Source of the DNA: Sabellastarte sp. h YS-2021
Lineage: Eukaryota; Annelida; Polychaeta; Sabellida; Sabellidae
Direction: 5' to 3'
NCBI GenBank assembly: GCA_964017235.1
Contig: OZ024930.1
Location: forward strand, 155,558,221 to 155,622,220
DNA length: 64,000 nucleotides
The notes under the pieces were generated by a model, which saw only the letters and a program-made list of their open reading frames with translations, was not told the DNA's origin and did no database searches. Both the position numbers and the translations under genes were made by a program. Below, piece by piece: positions 8,999-39,211 of the stretch (position 1 is its first letter; the number at the start of each line of letters is the position of its first letter).

Positions 8999-9357
8999 TC
9001 CCCTAAGCTTCTTTGTATATAATTATATATAGTGTACATACTAGTTAGTTTTAGGTGTAGGCTCACTTTTAGCCTAGGCCTTGGCTTCTCAAAGTCTTTT
9101 ACTTCAGAGTAATCCTCTGGGTATAGGACTTTCCCTACTCTTCCAGGTTAACTGTGGGAATCATTGACTTGAACTCTTACTCTCTTCCTCCCCTCAGAGC
9201 AGTCAAAAAGGGGGGGGGGGGGGGGGGGGCAGGTGGGTCTAGTTACCCTTGAGACTAACATGTCTCCTCAAAGGACTAGAACCTCACACCTAGGTATAAT
9301 ATAAGAGTTTTCTCCAATCCTCAGAAGGCTGCCCTCCTTCCACTGGGTAGTTATTCT

Positions 9358-9455
9358 AGCTATCGTCTGGTAGGTAAGATGTATTAACGCAATGAAATTG
9401 CAAATTTTAATTAGTAAATTAAATTTTTATTAGTTAATACCTTACCTACCAGACG
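9358..9455 (+). repeat. DIRS internal complementary region (circle-junction copy)
   Basis: Its first part (AGCTATCGTCTGG to AACGCAATG) is the inverse of the left end at 3519-3553. Its second part (AAATTGCAAATTTTAATTAG onward) is the inverse of the right end at about 9667-9727. Together they reproduce the two ends joined head to tail, which is the defining DIRS feature and the template for restoring the ends. Confidence 0.9.
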
Positions 9456-9508
9456 GGAAATTCCCACCCAGCCTTCCCCGCTTTCAGCCTTCCAATTCAA
9501 CCTTAGGG

Positions 9509-9681
9509 ACGAAAAAGATGCTATGACGTCACGTCCCTCTGGCGAGTGAGGCAGGAACTAGGCCACCTGGCGAGTGGGATGTAGTGTACCGGTCCTGCCG
9601 GGGGTGAAACCCAGGACGTCTTTTTCTTTCGTTTGGCGGGACCGGCTGGCGCCGGCATATAGCTATCGTCTGGTAGGTAAG
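9509..9681 (-). repeat. DIRS right inverted terminal repeat
   Basis: The inverse of 3535-3707 with a single visible difference. It is followed by a unique AT-rich end to 9727, and then directly by the right arm of the host DNA transposon (CTCAGGAGCC onward). Confidence 0.9.
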
Positions 9682-9865
9682 GTATTAACTAATAAAAATT
9701 TAATTTACTAATTAAAATTTGCAATTTTTTTCTCAGGAGCCATTTTTTCCTAGTCACAAAATATCCAGGAGGCATTCTTTCTAGGAGGCATTTTTTCCAG
9801 GAGGCATTTTTTTCTGTGAGGCATTTTGTCCAGGAGGCATTTTTTTTCCCGGATTCTGTATGTCC

Positions 9866-11160
9866 TACATTCTTTGGTAATGTTCTCAGAGAAGAGGTCT
9901 CAAGTGAAAGGGTACACTGACCAGAGACATTTCTGTTCAAAATGTCATTAGTATCAGACTTAAGTATAAAACACTAATTGAATGCAGTGGACTAAGATGC
10001 TTAAGAACTATTGTTTAAAATTACTGGTTGTGCTTCAACTAAAAACTTAACAAAACCACTAATAAAATCCAGTGAACCAAAGTGTGTTAGACTTTTTGTT
10101 CAAAAGTTACTGATTTTGCTTCAGAGTTATTGCTTACAAGAAAAATCAAGTTACAAACAAGTCAAGCTATAGTGCTAGAAAAATGTTACTGGATTTATTG
10201 GGAAAGAAAAGTATGAGTTTATATATTGCAATATTTATGAATGATTTAGCAATTGAAATTAAAAATCTAGGCTTAGGAATAAGAGTAGGAGATCATGATC
10301 CATTCCACACTTCAATAATGCACAAAATTAAGACCAAACAAGTTACTGGACTTGGTGTAGCTGTGGAAAAAGTAGCCTAATAACATATTTTAACAAAATG
10401 CTGTGAACGCAATACTTTTCAAGTTATAAGTGATTTAGTGCATCACTTCAGGAATTTCAATGCATTAAAGTTTCAAAAATTCATTTCCCACTTGAGCTAA
10501 AATTAATTAAATGTAGAAGTCTAAGTGAAATAGAAGAAAGTAAAAGAAAAGAAAACAATATACATTCGAAAGAACAGCATAAATATTCCACTTTTTTTGT
10601 TCCACTTTTGCTTCACACACACATATATATATCTCTATCTATCATCTCCCTCCATGAACCCCCCCCCCCCCACTTCCCCCGCTGAGGCCATTCTTTTTTC
10701 CACTTGCTTTTTGTGTGCACTAAAGGGGAGTTGGGGGGGTTCTTTCTGCATAGAAAGACTTTCCATGAATGTGCCTTTTGATAGATATCACACAACAGAG
10801 TTGGGGAGGAAGAAGAAAAGGACAAGTCATTCATTTCCACTCAGCTGGAGATACATAAAATGCTGTACAAGAAAAACTGTTTATGAGAAAGTGTTTTTTT
10901 TTTCAAGCATCTTATATTGTGAAAGAAGTCAGGTGTATACATTTGACCAATTTATATAGTCTATGTGAACAAGTAGCTAGATCATCAACTCCTTCTACAA
11001 AACAAAAGTTGAATCAATTGAAGCTTTTTTTCCAAAAAGGAAAAGTTATATCCCCACATTTCCAAATGAATGGAATCAGAAGAATGTGTTTTTTTTTTTA
11101 ATCTGCCTAAAATTGGGAATTTATATTATGTGAACACTGATCAGATGCAATATGTTAATA
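9866..11160. other. no gene recognised; low-complexity tracts
   Basis: AT-rich. It has a run of about 14 C near 10660-10673 and several A or T runs. The short open frames (for example 10183-10380 and 10597-10959) lack recognisable content or splice context. Confidence 0.5.
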
Positions 11161-12215
11161 ACCACATCAGTGCATCATAAATAGCTCATTTTTTTCTTTG
11201 AAGATGTCATAACTTCATAAACACTAAGAGATTAGGTTTGCCAGACAGCATAAATATTTTTAAGCATACATATGCCAGGTGTGGTTTTAAAAAGTGTTAA
11301 AATAAATGATGAGGGAGCAAGAAGTATATATTTATCATGTTAAGATGGCCAAAGCCTCTTAAGTACAGGAATTTTAAGTGAAATGTTATACAAAATCTTA
11401 CTTTAGTATAATCAATGTCAAGTTAAACTGATGTTACTGAACAGTAAATCAGTTAGGGGCTGAAAATCCTCATTTCCACGTCAAGATGGCCATGACTGTA
11501 CTTGTATAGGAACTCCAAGGTGGAAAGAAAATAAGAATGTCCCTAATGTCATCTTTAAAAGTGTACAAATTTAACCGAGCTCTGCTGAACAATACGATAG
11601 CTGGAGATTAAAAACTCCATAATTTCACTGCAAGGTGACCATAACTTCATCCATATTGCGACTTTAAGGTGACCATAAAATGAGAATGTCCCTTTTGTCA
11701 TCCTTTATAAGTGTATAAAGTTTAGCTGATGGCTTTATTCAAATGTTATGACTTTAGGGGGGCCAAAATTATATTAACAGTTTAAGGTCACCTTAAAGTC
11801 AGGATAACCCTTTGGTTTGCCATCCTTTATAAGTGTGCAAAGTTTAACTGAGGTAAGTCGAACAATAAGATACTTGGAGGCTGAAAACCCCCTTATTTCA
11901 CTTTAAGGTGGCTACAACTCCATTCATACTGAGAGTTTAAGGTGACCATAAGTATTATTTTTATCTAGTTTAATACCAGTGATAATTTCGATATAAAAAA
12001 ATGGAAAAAGAAAGGAGCCAGAGCATTTTATTCCAATTTGATGACTTTAAGCAGGCCAAATGTCCATTAACATTTTGAGTTTAAGGTCACCATAAAGTCA
12101 GGATATTCCTTTGGCAAATCTTAATATATGTGCCAAGTTTGGTTGAAAAAAGTGAAAAACTAAGTGAATTGGAGGGCTAAAACCCCGTTTTTTGACATTA
12201 AGGTGACCTTAAAAT
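11161..12215 (+). repeat. old, diverged tandem array built on 'AAGGTGACCATAA'
   Basis: The motif 'aaggt(g/c)acc(a/t)taa' recurs near 11631, 11666, 11784, 11938, 12083 and 12195. 'tttataagtgt.caaagttta.ctga' recurs near 11565, 11704, 11827 and 12124. The spacing is roughly 120-150 bp with heavy divergence. Non-coding. Confidence 0.5.
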
Positions 12216-12815
12216 TGCAGATACAGGGCTAAAACTTCGGCATGTGAAAGAGTATCAAAAAGTAGCTGAATAAGTTATTCCAACAAAACGCCGAAATCCT
12301 GACCGTTTTTGAGATACAGACCAAGTACCCATTTTAAAAAATTTTACGAAAATAAAACGCCTCCCATTCAGGCATCTATGGTCCGATTGATGAGAAAATC
12401 CTTTCCGACCTTGGAAATTTAGTCTAGAATGTACCTGATAAATTTTATAGCACAGGTGTGTGCGTTTTTTTCCGAAACGCGATGACGAGGTGTTTTGGAG
12501 GTATGCTTAACGTTACCTTAAGTAAAGCTTAAGGTCTGCGCAAAGTATCTCAAAAATTTTTCCCACCCCTATAGTTTTAAAGAAAGATAAGAAGGGAAGA
12601 AAAATTTGAAAGGCTAAGAAGTTATTCAAGGGAGACCATAATCCGGCGGCGGCGGTGATCAGTCGAACTTCGGTGAAAACAAATAAGCGTCCCTGACAGG
12701 CCGCTTAATTACGCAGTGGTTAAATCACGGTACATCCTGATATGTAAATTACTGGCTAAATGTCGGGGAAATAATTTCATTGGTTGATTTTTTATCGTTA
12801 GTTTTCCGGGAAATC
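12216..12815. other. no feature recognised
   Basis: Mixed-composition sequence including a short GGCGGCGGCGG run near 12643. No exon or repeat boundary is visible. Confidence 0.4.
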
Positions 12816-13045
12816 TGTGACCTCACATCTTCTCCAAAAAATGAGTTGGTGCTACTGCCGTAAGTTCTCGAGTTTAAGGTATTTGATCTTCATTGAAGCT
12901 TCCATTTAATAAAATATTGTAAGAAAAACCCTAGAAATCCACGACCTCATATCTTCTCATGAATATAAATGAGTTGGTGCTACTGCCGTAAGTTCTGAGT
13001 TTAAAGTATTTGATCTTTTTTGAGGCTTTCATTTTGTAAAATATT
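12816..13045 (+). repeat. second copy of the about-125-bp dimeric repeat
   Basis: Two units beginning with 'gacctcatatcttctc' or a degenerate form, followed by GAGTTGGTGCTACTGCCGTA and ending in 'aaaatattg'. Same family as 2284-2535. Confidence 0.5.
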
Positions 13046-14230
13046 GCTACAATCCTAAAACAAGGCATCCCGTGATATAAAGCACTTCCATAGATGAAGA
13101 ACTTCCCGACATATAGCCAAAATGTTACATATCGGGACGTCCCGGGACATAACCCTGCCGTAAAAATTAATGTGATCTAAGTTGGATCAGTTTCCATCTT
13201 CTATTTTTTTCACGAAGATTCATACAGTAGTATTGTGTAATCCTGCTAACAAAGATACGGACAGGCAAGTGCTTCCGAAATTAATCCCTCTTTGGTGGAG
13301 GTACAACTTCCCATTTTTATTGACCAAGCCCCCCACATTTTTCGGACATGGGGCCCCCACATTTCAAAATTTCTAGAATCAACACTGTGTGTCACAAGTG
13401 TGCATACAGATGTAAAACACTAGTTGAAGGACTGGGGTGTTTTGACCCATGCCTAGTGCAATATTAATAGTGCAAGTTAGATGAAATCATGTCATACTAA
13501 TTCAATATAATTACTGCACCGAATTGACAATTTCAGTAGTTGAGAGCTTTGTGTTTTAGAGTGACAACTATTTACGTTTGAAATAGACTAACAACTTTTT
13601 TGTGTCAAAATTTCTTTTTGCCAACTTGTTTGCAGATAAGAATCAGTCTCGCTATGACTGACTTTATAGCAATGCAGACAGAGAAGAAGGTTGACTGAAA
13701 TTTGGAGCTGTAAATATAAGCAGGTTCTGCTTGAAAAATATCACACTGTTGTATAGATAACCAGTACATTTTTTTTCTACAAAAGGAGTAACAGGAATAT
13801 CAGTTTTTAACTGATAGGCAAGTTAACAAAAGGAGTTTTGAACTTGTGAAAGTTTGGCTTATTTAGCATTTGTGTGTAACAAATCTAAAGAGCCACTTTA
13901 ATTACACTGACAAAGTTGGAAAGGGAAAAGAAAAAACTTGACTTGAGTTTCATCATTTTAATAAATCTGATTTGAAGCATCATGTTGAGATTTCCAAACT
14001 GATTTTAGTGATAGAGATAAATGAATGATTATTTACTCACCAATATGGACTATAGTCTTTATTTTTTCTATCATTCTGGCAACATAAATTTTATAACATC
14101 AATGATACACATGTGAAAAACTGCACCAGAAACAACCTGTGACCAGCAGAACCTTATCCAAACATTGTGAAAATAAGAGCAGCATTTATAGTCTATGGTG
14201 TGTTTTACATTGCTGACATATACTGATGTA
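13046..14230. other. no feature recognised
   Basis: AT-rich, with no exon that I can support and only short open frames. Confidence 0.45.
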
Positions 14231-14460
14231 TTCTAAATCAGTGATATTCACCTTCATACAACGTACTGATGTTTCACGAACTTAGGAATATTCATATTCA
14301 CACAATATGCTTACGTATCACTACATCAGCAATTTTCATCTTTACAAAATGTACTGATGTAGCACTAATCCGCAATATTCACCTTCACACAATGTACAAA
14401 TTCTCACGAAATCAGCAATATTCAACCTTCACACAATATGCTGATGTATCGCTCAATAAA
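14231..14460 (+). repeat. minisatellite, unit about 55 bp, four copies
   Basis: Repeated pattern 'aatcagcaatattca.cttcacacaatgtactgatgt.tcac', with copies starting near 14236, 14281, 14329 and 14409. The copies are moderately diverged. It lies about 400 bp downstream of the RNMT stop codon. Confidence 0.6.
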
Positions 14461-14836
14461 TGCACAAGATACTACGGCAACATTGGTAGAAAACTACAAA
14501 AAATCATATACTTCAATGGATTCCCTGTTGTACTGTTGCTTCAAACTAGGTTTCTCCAGATATAATACACTAGTTACGATTCTTTGTACAAAGTATTGAC
14601 CTAACACTTGATTTTACCAAACTACAGTTCAATTGGAAGTAGTTTACCTGGTCAATAGTTTACACTAAATGTTGTGATACTAATCACATATTCTTGTAAA
14701 CTTCAGTTCCAATGGGATGAAACTTACTATTTGTTAACAAGTTAGTAGCAAGCCAATCACATTAATGTTCATGCCTCCGCTCTCCCTATGACAATACAAT
14801 ATCCTATAAATGCTTTAAGGCAGGTCTCCACCTTGA

Positions 14837-32606
<17,770 letters not shown>

Positions 32607-35247
32607 TTCTTATACAGTAACTGGTGAGGAGTCAAAAATAGGTTTATAATTAATACTTTATATGCAGTGGAAGCGTTTGAATGAAAAAAACAACTATTAA
32701 AAAATTTCAATTTTTGAATGGTAATACATACACAAGGGATATATTTAGTTAAATATTCTCAACAGATATTAATGTCAATGGGTGAAAGCAATAACCCGAC
32801 AGTCCTTAAGGGCTGTGGGATAAAAATGGCTATTTCTTGGTATTTCTGGTTTATGGTAAAAATGAGCCAATAATAGAGAAATTTGTTAAAACATAAGAGT
32901 TTTTGTAATGAAACATGGTCTGAAAATTAATAAGAGTAGCATTTGATAATTTGTATGAAGATGAATACAATCTAGAACGGCTAATATAATTAAAGTCAAG
33001 TACAAGCAAGAGCCCAGACATTCACTGGCAGACTACCAGTAACCAGACGGATATCCTACCAGTAAATGCCAATGATTTGAATATTTTTTTTAAATTTATA
33101 TTATTTAATCATTTTTAGCTTCTGTTGTTCTTTAACCAAATTGTTAAATACGATACATCACATTTAATACTTGGACTATGCCATGCAATATGTCTTTGAA
33201 AATGTTACATTTTAACACTTAAATTATCTCTATTATTAATAATTCTTCACTGCAGACCAAAAGTACCAGTGAACATCCATAGTGTAAAATTATAGAAGCA
33301 TAGGGGCGCAGAATAAGAGGGAGTTTCAGTCCTATAAAGTTTAACACAAAAACATGGGCTTATATTAGTCAACGGAGGGGCACGTTGTGTCTGTTTACCG
33401 AAAACGATGCAAGTGCCCCTTGAAATTCTTTTGTATGAAGCTTTTCTAATTCCAGTCTTTTTACACCCACTTTTACACTATTGCACACGCACAGAAATGG
33501 TTATATATTACATGCAGAAAATATAATGGATGATCGTAAAGTCAATCACTTAAGGGAGACTTATAAAGAGCGATTGTTCTCACTTAATAAAATTAAAATC
33601 AACCTCAAATTATTAAGGTACATTGAAAAATACGATTTCATAAGGTAAATAAATTAACAAGCTGCTGTGAGACTCTTTTAAGATTTTTTCAACAGAAAGG
33701 TCAAACTTGGGTTTGAAAATGTAGAAAAACGTCCGTCATGTGTAAGATAGATCAGTAAGCCGATCACCTAGTACCACCACTTTCATTGGGATCAACAAAC
33801 TGAAAGATTTGTTACAAGATGATCAATAATATGTGTACACAAATTTTATATTAGTTGTATTATGATAAAATGGATGGTTTAGTTCTATACTGAGGTAATA
33901 TATTGGTTTGTATTTGAGAAACATAGTGGCTGGTGTCACAGACCCATATTATAATGTCATGGACGTGGTGATATTAACAATGATTTCCATAAAATTAATA
34001 TATCTATCATGCCTGTAAAACATATATTCCAACTTATTTAACAAATATCCAATGCATGAGTCAACCTATGTGTGTCAATCGTGCTATTTTGAATATTTAA
34101 TGAGGTGTGTGTTTTAGCAACTATTTGGTGGAGTTGACAATCAAAAATTGAATAGAATATTTTTAGTCTCAACAATTGATTAACCTGTTTTGTTGGATGT
34201 CTAAACAAACAGAATAATCATAATCACTAAATGGTGTCTGCAATAGTCTGAATAGGGTCAACTGTAATCACTTGACAGCAATTAGTGACTGTTGATTGCA
34301 TGACATTTACTCAATCATGATTGCTAAAAGTTGGCTGTCCAATTGGCAGTTTTGACTGCAATTAGTGTTGTGATGGATAACATGTCAACTAGCTTGAGTT
34401 TTACTCAGCACTTGATTGGCAATCTAGTGACACCAGGAGACTATAAATACTTTGGAGTGGCTTATCATTCCTTGAAGCGTTGTTGTGATACACACACTGA
34501 GAAAAAGATGCACATTGATTAGTGGCTATAGTTTGAATATTTGAAGGATGTAATCTTCACTTGTGTCATTTGTTGAAAGCATTAATTTCATTAATGCCAC
34601 TATCATTGGAATCAACCTGGTTATACTTATCTCACTCCATAATGAATAAGTTTCTTTATTAACAGCAAATGATCTATGGCGTCAAAGGCTTTCTTTAAAT
34701 CAATGAATACACCAAATTAAGGTAATTATTGACAACTTTCATCCACATATAGTACTCCAGTAATACAAATCGACTGAATAATAGTCATGTAGTCGGTTAT
34801 AACAGTATGTAGTACGTATATAACAATAACTGCTTTCCAAATCCATTATAATGTTTCTGAGCTTTAAATTTACGAAGTGCCTTCGGAACCGACAAGGAAG
34901 GGTCACAATTCTTTTAATTTCAGAACCATCACGTTAATATTATAAGATATCTGATGTGTGGCTGTTGAATTTAAGCATGCTGTTGAATGCTGATAAATAA
35001 AAAGATTGATAATTACAATATATCAATGTTCTGAAGCCACAGTGTAAAATTTATGTATTTACCGAAACTCCCGAACGTTGCCAATGACAACCATATTTTA
35101 TTGGGTTTCATTTGCTTTCAAAATTTATATATTATTTCACAAAATCAGGGTTTTACTGCACCTTACATTAAACTTATTTACTTAAACTGCAGGAACATAT
35201 TCATATATATTTATAAAATATATCAAGGGTGAAGCCACGTACAGGTC
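32607..35247. other. region upstream of RNMT, no gene recognised
   Basis: It should hold the RNMT promoter, but no box is distinctive. 32779-32829 repeats the 'gggtgaaa.caataccccgacag.ccttaagggctgtggg' segment seen at 26708-26758. The rest is AT-rich. Confidence 0.5.
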
Positions 35248-35460
35248 TTAAAGTAGACCGAGTTTCCGTCCCGTCGCCAATTGCTATTGATACACTGATG
35301 GACACAATGGCGAGGGACAGAGCTCACATGTACTTGTTTTCTGTGTAAATTTGAACTGTGGGAAACTATTGCATTAACCTTAAAAATTCTTTGATACGTC
35401 TACAAGCTGTATCTAGGTTACAATACACATGTTGTTACACTAAACTGCTTTTACAAGCCA

Positions 35461-36038
35461 GGGGCCGATTTCACTAAAGGACTTAAACTAAGTCCCTTTT
35501 GTGGCTAAGTCTTGGACTTAAATCTAAGACTTTGGTCTTAGCTAGAAAAATGGATTTCACAAAGGTGACTTAGCTAAGTCCAGGCTTATCATATAACCAC
35601 AGTGGTTTTCTGTGTCATGTGACCTTTTGTATCTATTCAAAATATAATATTGATGCCACATATTCTTCTTTTAATGTATTTTATCTAAGGATAAGTGCTG
35701 TTTTGAAATTGAAAACCTTGTTAGCACATATAAACTTCCCAAACACTACTTTAGTGAGGTGTTCTGCATAATTATAATTTATTTACAGCCATTTCAAATT
35801 TTGAAGTGGAGAAAAGTTTATGGCGGCCATATTTAAGTCCTCTTTACAAAATTTAAGCCCACTACCTCCCAGACTTAAAAGTTAAGTCCACTGACTTAGC
35901 AATTTCATGGACTTAGCTGCTTTGTGAAATCTGCTAAGTCTAAGACCACAGACTTAGCAGTTTTTTGACAAAATTTAAGACCAAAGTCTTAGATTTAAGC
36001 CTAAATCTGGACTTAAGTCCCTTTGTGAAATCGGCCCC
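35461..36038. mobile_element. MITE with TIR GGGGCCGATTTCAC, copy 1
   Basis: Left GGGGCCGATTTCACTAAAGG and right TTTGTGAAATCGGCCCC are inverted. Subterminal GACTTAGC and CTAAGTCC motifs recur in both orientations. A second, shorter copy lies at 62984-63237. Confidence 0.8.
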
Positions 36039-36481
36039 AGGAATTTCTTTTTTTGCAGAAAGTAGTGCACTGTTAAAGGTTTGTTTGCATTTTAAAAATT
36101 GGCTGAACTATACACATATCAGTAGGATAATCATTAAATATTAGTGAACGGCACATATACATAGCTCAAAGAATGTAAATAACACTTTATACTTGAGAAA
36201 TTATGTGTACAAATATGCCGTTCAAAATTTACACAGAAAACAAGTACATGTGAACTCTGTCCCTCGCCATTGTGTCCATCAGTGTATCAAAAGTAGGGGT
36301 GGGACGGGGACAATATTTTGAGACCGGTAAATCCGCGTTAAATAACCGAACCATAACCGGAGACCGTGAACATCCAAAGATTTAATATTACACCATTTCC
36401 TTTCAGTTTGTTTCCATTATCAGATGTTTTTAAGGCAAAAATGATCCCTTTGTCAAAAAATAAACAAACAAATGCACGTTT

Positions 36482-36949
36482 AGACGTAGTTACCTCGGCT
36501 CTACTTTACTTGCGTGTAGAGCCGTGGCACGACCCCACATAAAACTGGAGATTTGCATAAAACACAAAATACCATAAAAATTAGACACACAACTGTTCCC
36601 ACAACTATTTTGTCCCATTAACCTTAACTGTCAGCCAACATGCAAACATATTTGACAAAAAAAATAAATTACATTTCCTCATTTTCAATACTTTTTGGAC
36701 CATTTCTCAAAAAATTTGAAAATGCTCTTTTGTTATAAAAGCTGTATAAAATGTCATATATATTATACACATATTGTATTTGTTGTGTCCTTGGCTTAAT
36801 ATAAACTGCTTTTAAATATATCAAACCATTTTGAGTCATTTTATCAAGTTTTATTCAACAGAAAATGATTTTATGCAAATCTCTAGTTTTATGTGGGGTA
36901 GTGCCACGGCTCTACACGCAAGTAAAGTAGAGCCGAGGTAACCATGTCT
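36482..36949. mobile_element. MITE inside the hAT, 11-bp direct repeats AATGCACGTTT
   Basis: The ends AGACGTAGTTACCTCGGCTC and its inverted partner (GAGCCGAGGTAACCATGTCT) continue as a long inverted pair including TACTTGCGTGTAGAGCCGTG and CCCCACATAAAACT. AATGCACGTTT stands on each side (36471-36481, 36950-36960). The long duplication points to a Mutator-like or unclassified element. Confidence 0.8.
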
Positions 36950-37180
36950 AATGCACGTTTAGCTGGATACTGGAAAAGAAGAACGCACTTACCTTCAGAC
37001 AGGAAATGAACTATGGTTGCTATGGAGATACAGTAAAGTCATAAAATACCCAGAAATATATATAAAACCTGTTGAGAATGCAAATTGTTGTTTTATTGAC
37101 TTTATTAAAATGTATCCTGTAAGTTGTAACACTGTAACACTTATTGTCTGTGAACTTATTTTGAAATAAACTTGACAAAA

Positions 37181-39211
37181 TCACTTAATTATGCATGTCT
37201 CTAATTGTCTCAAATTATAATCAAACAAGCTTGATGGAATATCTGGAGCACTTTCTTGCTTAACTTCTGTGGCCACTGCATTAGATAACACCTGATCTAA
37301 ATCTTTTAGATTTTCATGCTCTGATTTTGAGCTCATCTTTGCATCATCATTTGATGGGGTGGGCTGGAAATTTGAAAGGGTAGACTTGGAATTTCTATTC
37401 AATAAAATAATTTTGTCTACAGTATCAGGCTCAAGGGCAGATCTTAATTTGGTGACTGTTTGGCCTGCAGTTGAGAAGGTTCTTTCAGAAGGGATGGAGG
37501 TGGCTTGGACAGGTAAGAATTGCCTTGCAAGTTTTGAAACTCTAGGGAATTTTGATTCACACTGTTGCCACCATTGCAATGGGCAAGCGACCCTAATTGG
37601 CTCCTCTAAGTACTCCTTTAGCTCCTTTTCTTTGGGAATGACATACCCTTTTTGAAGATCTAAGCAATCTCCCTTGATTATATTGGAAATCTTGAGCTTT
37701 TTGGGAGAAGGAGCTTCATCTGTTGCTTCCTCCTTAACAGTAACATTAGACTGAGGATTAATGTTTTGCATGAGAAAGAGAACCTCCTTGTGCACAACAC
37801 TCAGCTGATCTGGGGACAGAATATCTCTACCTAGGAGGGCCTTGTATCTGGGATCAAAAATGCAAGCTAATATCAAGGGGGACTTCAGTACCTCTTCTCT
37901 GGGGAGGCCATTCTCATCTATCTTAAATCTTTTTTGGAGGCCATCACAAATTTTTGATTTCATTTCTTTGACCACATTTGAATCAGTCTGTATTTCTTTC
38001 AAAATATTGCCAACTAGATTACTAAGGAGTACAAACACTGAACTTCCTGTAGGGGAATTTTCAGCACCTAGGAGCTCAGTTACTTGAGCCAGTGGCTCCA
38101 AGATTGGACAAATCTCTACCATTATTTTCCAGAAAGAATCTTTGAGACCAAATTTCAGTCTGTCAGAGGGTTTAGTCAAATTGTCGTCAAAAATGACACC
38201 ATAAATTGGTACACGCAACTTTAATAGCCGTTGCATCCTTAAAAATGAGGAATTCCACTGAGTTGGTACGTCTTGTACCAACTTCAGTTTCAGATTACCA
38301 TCTTGTTTGGCAATGAGGGCATTTGTAGACAAAACTGAATGGCTAAAATGGGACACCAGTTTCCTAGCAGCCCCCAAAGTTTTGGATATTTGTCCAATCT
38401 TGAGCGCATCCTCTATGGCTAATTGCAGCCTTGCAGGGTGTGAGCAAAACAGTTTATATGAGGAAGTTTAAGCTCTTTTGCTGCTATGACCATATTGCTC
38501 GCCTTGTAGGTCACCAGAGATGTAACACTGGCCACACTGACCTCTCTCAGGATAGACTCCACCTCCGTCGCAATATTTCAGCCTTTGAATGACTGTAATA
38601 TATGCTTGCATAGCATTGCTCATCCACAAATCTGAAGTGACAGACACTGATTGACCACCAATGTTTTCAATCAATTTTGATTTTTCTTCCTCATATATAA
38701 CATCCAAATATTTTGATACAGTTTTCCTACAAGGCACTCTGTACTGGGGATTTAGAGCATGCACAAAATGCTTAAAACCATTGCCTTCAACCAGACTTAG
38801 GGGCTTCAGATCAAGAGCACACATAATAGCTATTTTTTTGTGATAGCTTGTTGGTGGGTCTCAGCAAGTGGGGTAGCTCTTTTGGTAAAAGAGGTCGGAG
38901 TGGTCTGCTTAGATGCAAGGAAATTGCTTGGTTTTGAATCTTTGGTCAAATTTATCCCCGGATGCTTGAAAGACAGGTGACTTTTCATGTTTGATGTATT
39001 TCCACCTTAAAAAAAAAAATGTTTAGTGACTTGGTCCAAGATCTTCAAAGTTTAATCTGATGAAATAAATCCATCATTAAAATCGAAATCAAAACTGAAA
39101 AAAAAACATACCTTTGAATGCCAAGCTTGTCTGACATAGCTGACAGATAGCTTTTGACTTGTCATCATTTGGCACAAAATACTTCCAAACTGTACTTCTC
39201 TTTGAATCCAT
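37181..39211 (-). pseudogene. hAT transposase, BED finger to dimerisation domain, broken
   Basis: Exon 1 (39112-39211) starts MDSKRSTVWKYF and carries the Cys pair of a BED finger. It splices (AAAG|GTATGT to TTAAG|GTGG at 39005) to the His pair (MKSHLSFKH). Then come ALDLKPLSLVEGNGF, SVTSDLWMSN with the first catalytic Asp, and a 398-residue C-terminal frame (37181-38377) ending in the hAT dimerisation domain (PLQWWQQ, SIPSERTFSTAG, EPDTVDKIILLN). Visible lesions: an A-run one base short near 38838 that creates a stop, an apparent deletion with a frame change near 38590, loss of the second catalytic Asp (VTYKASNM where VTDNA is usual), and an 8-bp insertion near 38430. Confidence 0.9.

Larger units (their letters stand above)
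3519..9727 (+). mobile_element. DIRS-type tyrosine-recombinase retrotransposon, long and apparently recent
   Basis: DIRS elements replicate through a circular DNA that is inserted by a tyrosine recombinase, so they lack LTRs, integrase and target duplications. The expected parts are present: inverted terminal repeats, a Gag-like frame (3785-5785), RT-RNaseH-methyltransferase (5694-8096), a tyrosine recombinase (to 8998), and an internal complementary region that is the inverse of the two joined ends. The ends are read from that region: left start at 3519, right end at 9727, with a TTT that could belong to either side. It sits at the inner edge of the right arm of an older DNA transposon. The catalytic motifs of all enzymes look intact. 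A run of 20 G lies at about 9209-9229. Confidence 0.93.
2823..9856. mobile_element. non-autonomous DNA transposon with long TIRs and 9-bp TSD (Mutator-like), split by the DIRS element
   Basis: The 9-mer TGTATGTCC occurs at 2814-2822 and again at 9857-9865. Immediately inside lie inverted ends of about 125 bp: left GATGCGCGGAAAAAGTGCCT (2823-2842), and right, read on the minus strand, GAATCCGGGAAAAAAAATGC. Each arm is made of short tandem 'aa(t/a)gcctcctag' units with a 'tattttgtgac.aggaaaaa' block near the inner end. Without the DIRS insert the element would be about 0.8 kb and has no transposase. Long TIRs plus a 9-bp duplication fit the Mutator superfamily; the class is an inference. A foldback element is the alternative. 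Confidence 0.7.

Noticed and set aside
3535-9681. LTR retrotransposon or retrovirus
   Set aside because: The terminal repeats are inverted, there is no integrase or protease, and a tyrosine recombinase is present.
10183-10380. 65-codon open frame as a small gene
   Set aside because: No homology recognised, no context, and AT-rich composition gives many such frames.
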